Shown: positions 9,455 to 14,729 of the stretch, in pieces
Numbering within the stretch: position 1 is the first letter of the stretch
Layout: each line of letters starts with the position of its first letter
NCBI GenBank assembly: GCA_035476635.1
Contig: DATILI010000058.1
Location: 1 to 14,729 of the forward strand
From: DATILI01 sp035476635
Lineage (GTDB): Bacteria > Pseudomonadota > Gammaproteobacteria > Burkholderiales > Burkholderiaceae_C
DNA: 14,729 nt
Direction: 5' to 3'
Program-made: the position numbers and the translations under genes
The notes under the pieces: generated by a model
Seen by the model: only the letters and a program-made list of their open reading frames with translations
Told to the model about the DNA's origin: nothing
Database searches by the model: none

Positions 9455-11704
9455 ATGGGCGCGCTCCTAAAGCATTGGCGCCGCATTCTCGTCACGCTGA
9501 TTCCACTGGTTTTCGGCCTGCTCCATGCTGACGGCTTCTTGCACCTGGATGTCCTGCAGCGCCTGGACGACATCATCTATGACGCGCGGCTGCGCGCCAC
9601 CATGCCCCGGACGCTGGACGACCGGGTTGTCATCGTCGATCTGGATGAGAAAAGTCTGGCCGAAGTAGGCCGCTGGCCCTGGAGCCGCAACCATCTGGCC
9701 AAATTGGTCAACGAGTTGTTTGACCGACAAAAGATTGCCGTCCTGGGGTTTGACGTGGTTTTTGCAGAGTCCGACGAGAGCTCGGGCCTGAAACGCCTGC
9801 GCCAACTCGCTCAGAACGAATTGCGTGACCAACCCGGGTTTACGAGCCGGCTCCATGCGCTGGAGGAAACGCTCGACTACGACGCCCTGTTCGCCAAATC
9901 GCTGGAAAAGCGGCCGGTGGTGCTTGGCTACTATTTCACCAGCGACCGCGATGGGCGCACCTCGGGCGTGTTGCCCGCGCCCGTGATGGACCAGGCTTCA
10001 TTGGACGGCCGGACCATCGAGGCCAGCAAGTGGAACGGCTATGGCTCCAACATCGACCGCATCGCCAAAGCGGCGCCCATAGGCGGGTTTTTCAATGCCA
10101 TTTCGGAAAGCGACGGCACCATCCGATCGACGCCCTTGATTGTGGAACATGGCGGCCGCTATTACGAATCGCTCGCGCTGTCGGTGTTTCGCACGCTGTT
10201 GAGCCTGCCTCCGGTGCGCCCGGGATTTCCGGAAGGGCGCTACCAAAGCGGCAGCTACCAGGGCATGCAAAGCGTGTTGCTCGCGCACGCGGACCGGACC
10301 TTGGCGATTCCGGTGGACCGGCGGGTTTCCGTTCTGGTGCCGTTTCGCGGCTTTGGCGGCGTGAATGGCGGCTCCTACCGCTATATCTCCGCCGCCGATC
10401 TGGTGGCCCAGCGCGTGCCCGCGGAATCGCTGAAGGGAAAGATCGTGTTGGTGGGCACCACGGCGCCGGGTTTGCTCGACCTGCGCGTGGCCCCGGTCGG
10501 CGAGGTCTATCCCGGTGTGGAAATGCATGCCAACGTGATCTCCGGACTGCTGGATGACAACATCTTTGTGAAGCCGGACCTCGCGCGCGACTACGAGGTG
10601 ATGACGCTGGTCGTTGCCGGGCTGGTTCTTGCCATCGGCTTGCCCCTGCTCACGGCGATGCGGGCCGTGGTGCTCAGCGTGGTGGTGATTGCGGCACTCG
10701 TGGCGGCGAACCTGTGGTTCTACCTGGGCTACGGCCTGGTGCTGCCGCTGGCCTCGGCGATTCTCATGGCATTGACGGCATTTGCGCTGAACATGAGCTA
10801 CGGCTACTTTGTGGAAAGCCGATCCAAGCGTGAACTCGCCAATCTGTTCGGTACTTATGTCCCGCCTGAGCTGGTCAATGAAATGCTGGTCGACCCCGAC
10901 AGCTACAGCATGAAGGCCTCGAACCGGGAGCTGACCGTGATGTTTTGCGACATGCGCGGTTTCACCAAACTGTCCGAACAGATGGAGCCGACCCGGCTGC
11001 AGGAATTGCTGAACGACGTGTTCAGCCGTTTGACGGAACTGATCCGCGCCAACCGCGGAACCATCGACAAATACATGGGCGATTGCGTCATGGCGTTCTG
11101 GGGGGCGCCTGTGGAAACGCCCGACCATGCCCAGCTTGCGGTCAAAACGGCGCTGGCCATGGCGCAAGCCGTGCACCGACTCAATGCGGAGCATCGCGCC
11201 CGCGGCTTGCCGGAAATCGGCATCGGCATCGGCTTGAACACCGGCACCATGTGCGTGGGCGACATGGGCTCGGATATCCGGCGCAGCTACACCGTCATCG
11301 GCGATGCGGTGAACCTGGGGTCGCGGCTGGAAGGGCTCTCCAAGGTGTACGGCGTGGAGATCGTGGCGGCCGACTCCACCCGGCGCCTGGCGGCGAATTT
11401 CAGCTGGCAGGAGCTGGACCGGGTCCGGGTCAAAGGCAAGGACCAGGCCGTCGCCATCCATACGCCGTTGGGCCCCGCGGACAAGGTGCAGGAGCCGCAA
11501 GTGACCGAACTCAAGGTCTGGAGCGCCCTTCTAAAGGCGTACCGGGCCCAGGATTGGGAGCAGTGCGATGTACAGTTGCTCAATCTTCAGCGCATAAATG
11601 CGGAAAAGTACCTTTACCAGCTTTACGCAGAGCGTGTAGCCTCCATGCAGCGGCTACCCTTTGACCCTGCTTGGGATGGCGCCACCAATTTTGAAACCAA
11701 ATGA
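9455..11704 (+). CDS. Membrane CHASE2 receptor adenylate cyclase (class III)
   Basis: A 749-residue receptor predicted to make cAMP from ATP. A membrane segment (about 10-26) leads into an extracytoplasmic CHASE2 domain (about 28-375) with GRWPWSR (72-78), GFDVVFAES with Asp100, and GKIVLVGTTAPG. Three membrane segments (about 383-450) follow, then a class III cyclase domain (about 490-670): metal ligands Asp499 (FCDMRGFT) and Asp543 (DKYMGD), Lys539 and Asp617 as adenine-selecting residues, and Asn620 and Arg624 (GDAVNLGSR) for catalysis. Lys plus Asp indicates ATP rather than GTP. The set is complete, so a homodimer should be active. ATG 9455 is chosen because the membrane anchor begins right after it; an in-frame ATG at 9362 overlaps the FHA gene. 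A helical tail ends the protein. A putative cAMP phosphodiesterase follows 9 bp later. Confidence 0.93.
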   Translation: MGALLKHWRRILVTLIPLVFGLLHADGFLHLDVLQRLDDIIYDARLRATMPRTLDDRVVIVDLDEKSLAEVGRWPWSRNHLAKLVNELFDRQKIAVLGFDVVFAESDESSGLKRLRQLAQNELRDQPGFTSRLHALEETLDYDALFAKSLEKRPVVLGYYFTSDRDGRTSGVLPAPVMDQASLDGRTIEASKWNGYGSNIDRIAKAAPIGGFFNAISESDGTIRSTPLIVEHGGRYYESLALSVFRTLLSLPPVRPGFPEGRYQSGSYQGMQSVLLAHADRTLAIPVDRRVSVLVPFRGFGGVNGGSYRYISAADLVAQRVPAESLKGKIVLVGTTAPGLLDLRVAPVGEVYPGVEMHANVISGLLDDNIFVKPDLARDYEVMTLVVAGLVLAIGLPLLTAMRAVVLSVVVIAALVAANLWFYLGYGLVLPLASAILMALTAFALNMSYGYFVESRSKRELANLFGTYVPPELVNEMLVDPDSYSMKASNRELTVMFCDMRGFTKLSEQMEPTRLQELLNDVFSRLTELIRANRGTIDKYMGDCVMAFWGAPVETPDHAQLAVKTALAMAQAVHRLNAEHRARGLPEIGIGIGLNTGTMCVGDMGSDIRRSYTVIGDAVNLGSRLEGLSKVYGVEIVAADSTRRLAANFSWQELDRVRVKGKDQAVAIHTPLGPADKVQEPQVTELKVWSALLKAYRAQDWEQCDVQLLNLQRINAEKYLYQLYAERVASMQRLPFDPAWDGATNFETK

Positions 11705-11708
11705 GGGG
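11704..11708 (+). promoter_or_regulatory. Ribosome binding site of the phosphodiesterase gene, overlapping the cyclase stop
   Basis: AGGGG begins on the last base of the cyclase TGA (11702-11704) and ends 5 bp before ATG 11714. Ribosomes ending the cyclase could restart on the phosphodiesterase gene, which would tie cAMP synthesis to degradation at the level of translation. Confidence 0.6.
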
Positions 11709-11713
11709 TTGAC

Positions 11714-12508
11714 ATGAAGGTTCGTGTGCTGGGCTGCTCCGGGGCGATCGCCAAGGACTGCCGGACCACGTCTTTCTTGATCGATGGCGATGTCCTGATC
11801 GATGCGGGCACCGGCGTCGGCGATTTGACGCTGGAGGAAATGCGCGGCATCGACCACGTTTTCCTGACCCATTCGCACCTGGACCATGTGGCGGCCCTGC
11901 CGCTGATGGTGGATGCGATTGCCTCGCAGCGCAAGACACCGCTGCAAATCCATGCCTTGGCTGGCACCATCGCCGCTTTGAAAGCCCACGTGTTCAACGA
12001 CTTGATCTGGCCTGATTTCAGCCGCATTCCAAGTCCGGAGGCGCCGCTGATCAGTTTCCACGAGCTTGATGTCGGCGAGGTGTTGCAGATCGGCGGCAAG
12101 CAGATCGAGGCGCTGCCCGCGGTGCATACCGTACCTGCCGTGGGCTATGCGGTCTCGCCCGACAAATCCGTCTGGTGGGTATTCAGCGGGGATACCGAGC
12201 GCAACCCCGCCTTCTGGGCGAGAGTCAACCAGATGGAGGTGGGCATGCTGGTGATCGAAACCGCCTTCAGCAATCGCGAAAAGGACTTGGCCCGGCGCAG
12301 CCTGCACCTGTCACCGCATGTACTGGCCGACGAGCTGGAATGCATCGCGCGTACCAAGAATTTCCCGATCTACATCACCCATACCAAGCCTTCCGAGACC
12401 GACCTGATCATGGCTGAAATCCAGCGATTCGATCAGACGCAGCGATTCGGCAGCAGAGTTCCGCACGATATCCGCTGGTTGCGTGCCGGGCAGGAGTTTG
12501 AGCTATGA
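11714..12508 (+). CDS. Class II 3',5'-cyclic-nucleotide phosphodiesterase (metallo-beta-lactamase fold)
   Basis: A 264-residue metal-dependent hydrolase. It has the metallo-beta-lactamase signature THSHLDHVAAL with His53, His55, Asp57 and His58, then His138 (LPAVHTVPAVGYAV), Asp160 (FSGDTE) and His223 (ITHTKPSE), a full dinuclear zinc site. The N-terminus MKVRVLGCSGA, the long ETAFSNREKDLARRSLHLS segment (from Glu182) and the THTKPSE ending resemble the class II cyclic nucleotide phosphodiesterase group of Pde1 and CpdP. No signal peptide is seen, so it should act in the cytoplasm. It starts 9 bp after the adenylate cyclase stop and its own stop overlaps the next start (ATGA, 12505-12508). 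Placement after a cyclase strongly favours cAMP as substrate, but the fold also includes RNases and other hydrolases. Confidence 0.82.
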   Translation: MKVRVLGCSGAIAKDCRTTSFLIDGDVLIDAGTGVGDLTLEEMRGIDHVFLTHSHLDHVAALPLMVDAIASQRKTPLQIHALAGTIAALKAHVFNDLIWPDFSRIPSPEAPLISFHELDVGEVLQIGGKQIEALPAVHTVPAVGYAVSPDKSVWWVFSGDTERNPAFWARVNQMEVGMLVIETAFSNREKDLARRSLHLSPHVLADELECIARTKNFPIYITHTKPSETDLIMAEIQRFDQTQRFGSRVPHDIRWLRAGQEFEL

Positions 12509-14729
12509 GCGCATTGCCGAAGCCATCGGCCCTAGGCGGCGATTCCGAACTGGCCTTTCTGGAGTCCCAGAAGTTGCCGCCGGAGCGGCGCGGCGTTACT
12601 TTTGAGGCGCTGTTTTTTCGGCAGTTGCAGCAAGTCACCACGCAAATCCACGCGACCGACAACGTCGAGCAGATCATGCTGGAGGTCAGCGCCGACATCT
12701 GCAAGCTGCTCAATGCAGACCGCTTGACCTTGTACGCGGCGAGTGACGACCAGACCGCCATCGTTTCCAAAGTCAAGACCGGCCTGAACAGCAGCCGCGA
12801 GCTCAAGCTGCCCGTCAGCCCGCAAAGCCTGGCGGGGTACGCCGCATTCAGCAAGCAACTGCTCAATATCGCCGATGTCTACGATGACGAGGCGCTCAAG
12901 CGCATTCATCCGGCCTTGAGTTTTCTCAAGGAGGTCGACAAGCGTTCCGGCTACCGCAGCCGGCAGATGATCGTTGCGCCGATCATGGAGGGCGACACCT
13001 TGCACGGCGTGCTGCAGGTGATCAACAACAAGAGCGACCAGCCCTTTGGCGAGCTCGATGTGGAAGGCGTTTCCCAGCTCTGCAAGACGCTGGCAACCGC
13101 CATTCGGCAGCGCATGCAGCGTGCCGCTGAAATCCAGCGCCGCAAGGCCACGCGCTATGACGGCCTGGTCACCAAGGGGTGGATCACGGATGCTGCGTTG
13201 CAGCAATGCCTGGAGCAGTCGCACAAGCTGACCACGCCGGTGGAGCGCATCCTGATGGCCGAGCACAAGATCCAGGCCAGCCAGATCGGCAGCGCCCTGT
13301 CGTCATTCCACGGTGTTCCCTACGAGCCTTTCAGCACGGCGCGCATCCGCTCCGAAATGCTGCACGGCTCCCTGAAGCGCGAATTTCTTGAGAACGCCGG
13401 CTGGATTCCGCTGGAAGAGACGACGGAAGGCCTGGTGGTGATGTGCCTGGATCCCGAGGTCGCACGCGGCTCGCGCCTGGTCCCGCAGGTGTTTCCGCGC
13501 ATCACCAAATTTGCCTACCGCGTGACCTGCCAGACCGAGTTCGAGGAAACTCTGGCGCAGTTGTTCGGTGCTGCGTTGGAGGGCGGGTCGATCGACCAGA
13601 TGCTGGCGGACATGGATGCGCCGGCAACCGAAGATGGTGGCAGCGACGACGCGCTCGAATCGGCCGCGGCCGACAACGAGCTGGTGAAGTTCGTCAACAA
13701 GGTCATCCTCGACGCCTACCACCAGAAAGCCTCGGACATCCACATCGAGCCGCTCCCGGGCAAAGCGAAAACCGGCATCCGCTTTCGCATCGATGGCTCG
13801 CTCATCCCCTATATCGAGGTGCCTGCGCATTTCCGCCAGGCCATGGTGACCCGGCTGAAAATCATGTGCGACCTCGATATTTCCGAGCGTCGCAAGCCGC
13901 AGGACGGCAAGATCAAGTTCAAGAAATACGGGCCTGTGGACATTGAGTTGCGCGTGGCCACCATACCCACGGCTGGTGGTGTCGAGGATGTAGTCATGCG
14001 GATTCTGGCGGCGGGCGAGCCGATTCCGCTGGAAAAGCTGGGCTTGACGCCGCACAACCGCCAACGGCTGGAGAAAACCGTGAGCAAGCCCTATGGGCTG
14101 TTCTACGTGTGCGGGCCCACGGGCTCAGGCAAGACCACCACCCTGCATTCAGTGATGAAATTCCTGAACACCTCCGATACCAAGATCTGGACGGCGGAAG
14201 ACCCGGTGGAAATCACGCAAAAGGGCCTGCGCCAGGTCCAGGTGAACAAGAAGGCTGGAATCGATTTTGCGCTGATCATGCGGGCTTTCCTGCGGGCCGA
14301 TCCGGACATCATCATGGTCGGCGAGTCACGCGACAAGGAAACCGTGTCCATGGGCGTCGAGGCATCGCTGACCGGCCACCTGGTGTTCTCCACGCTGCAT
14401 ACCAACTCCGCGCCCGAGTCGATCACGCGCCTGCTGGACATGGGCATGGACCCCTTCAACTTTGCCGACGCCCTGCTCGGCATCCTGGCGCAGCGCCTGG
14501 CCAAGAAACTGTGCGACTGCAAGCAGGCCTATGTGCCGGACCCGCAGGAGCTTCGCAGCTTCATCAAGGAGTATTCAGACGAACTGCGCCACACCGAAGC
14601 CTGGAAGACCGATCCGGGTGGTGAAGCGCAGAAGCTGCTCGAAGAATGGACGGAGCTATACGGCAAGGACGGCACGCTGCATTTCTACCGCTCGGTCGGC
14701 TGTGAAAAATGCAACAACACCGGCTACAA
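12505..14729 (+). CDS. GAF domain-containing GspE/PilB-type secretion or pilus ATPase (3' end outside window)
   Basis: At least 741 residues; the gene runs off the window. It is a hexameric motor ATPase of the type II secretion/type IV pilus family with an added sensor. A GAF domain (about 38-208) contains LHGVLQVINNKSDQPFGELD, a near-complete NKFDE signature (Asn175, Lys176, Phe181, Asp185, then Val186 where Glu is usual). A GspE/PilB N-terminal domain follows (about 213-370), an acidic linker (371-390), and the ATPase core: SDIHIE, Walker A GPTGSGKTTT (Lys543), Asp box TAEDPVE, Walker B DPDIIMVGE (Glu607), and His box GHLVFSTLHTN (His625, His632). The C-terminal metal module has CDC (670-672) and CEKC (733-736). 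The start overlaps the phosphodiesterase stop by 4 bp. It could drive a pilus or secretion pseudopilus; partners are not in view. Confidence 0.9.
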   Translation, partial: MSALPKPSALGGDSELAFLESQKLPPERRGVTFEALFFRQLQQVTTQIHATDNVEQIMLEVSADICKLLNADRLTLYAASDDQTAIVSKVKTGLNSSRELKLPVSPQSLAGYAAFSKQLLNIADVYDDEALKRIHPALSFLKEVDKRSGYRSRQMIVAPIMEGDTLHGVLQVINNKSDQPFGELDVEGVSQLCKTLATAIRQRMQRAAEIQRRKATRYDGLVTKGWITDAALQQCLEQSHKLTTPVERILMAEHKIQASQIGSALSSFHGVPYEPFSTARIRSEMLHGSLKREFLENAGWIPLEETTEGLVVMCLDPEVARGSRLVPQVFPRITKFAYRVTCQTEFEETLAQLFGAALEGGSIDQMLADMDAPATEDGGSDDALESAAADNELVKFVNKVILDAYHQKASDIHIEPLPGKAKTGIRFRIDGSLIPYIEVPAHFRQAMVTRLKIMCDLDISERRKPQDGKIKFKKYGPVDIELRVATIPTAGGVEDVVMRILAAGEPIPLEKLGLTPHNRQRLEKTVSKPYGLFYVCGPTGSGKTTTLHSVMKFLNTSDTKIWTAEDPVEITQKGLRQVQVNKKAGIDFALIMRAFLRADPDIIMVGESRDKETVSMGVEASLTGHLVFSTLHTNSAPESITRLLDMGMDPFNFADALLGILAQRLAKKLCDCKQAYVPDPQELRSFIKEYSDELRHTEAWKTDPGGEAQKLLEEWTELYGKDGTLHFYRSVGCEKCNNTGY

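Noticed and set aside
9998..11500. 500-residue open frame on the minus strand opposite the cyclase gene
   Set aside because: Antisense shadow of an intact class III cyclase. It has the same His/Gln/Arg-rich composition and no family motif.

Overview
The window is GC-rich chromosomal DNA. RecA, SucC, SucD and the YjbE/TerC-type protein all look beta-proteobacterial, and the order recA-recX ... sucC-sucD-terC is one I associate with Burkholderiales. That placement comes from sequence recognition and recalled synteny, not from a search. Nearly every base is coding. The longest gap is 200 bp (5039-5238). I see no tRNA, rRNA, insertion sequence or CRISPR.

Left part (1-5038), housekeeping. The 3' end of recA is followed closely by recX. 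A type 2 argC lies convergent to recX and divergent from sucC. The recX/argC junction holds nested inverted repeats. The argC/sucC divergent region holds a perfect 19-bp palindrome (8-bp arms) just upstream of an extended -10 element for sucC. sucC and sucD (succinyl-CoA synthetase beta and alpha) form a tight pair closed by a 13-bp hairpin. A TerC/YjbE-type membrane protein follows, starting with GTG.

Right part (5239-14729), a same-strand signalling cluster of six genes: (1) a membrane CHASE2 receptor joined through a helical linker to a complete Ser/Thr kinase; (2) a PP2C-type phosphatase; (3) a protein with one canonical FHA domain and a second degenerate FHA-like half; (4) a second CHASE2 receptor whose output is a class III adenylate cyclase; (5) a metallo-beta-lactamase-fold enzyme of the class II cyclic-nucleotide phosphodiesterase type; (6) a GspE/PilB-type ATPase with an N-terminal GAF domain, truncated by the window end. 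Genes 5 and 6 overlap by 4 bp.

Proposed circuit (inference): two CHASE2 receptors sense envelope or extracellular signals. One drives a phospho-threonine layer (kinase, phosphatase, FHA reader) and the other makes cAMP, which the phosphodiesterase removes. The ATPase GAF domain carries a near-complete NKFDE signature, the motif of cyclic-nucleotide-binding GAF domains, so the cyclase and phosphodiesterase could directly set the activity of a pilus- or secretion-type motor. The individual families are known. The arrangement as a cAMP-gated assembly motor with a Ser/Thr phosphorylation layer is the part of this window most worth pursuing.
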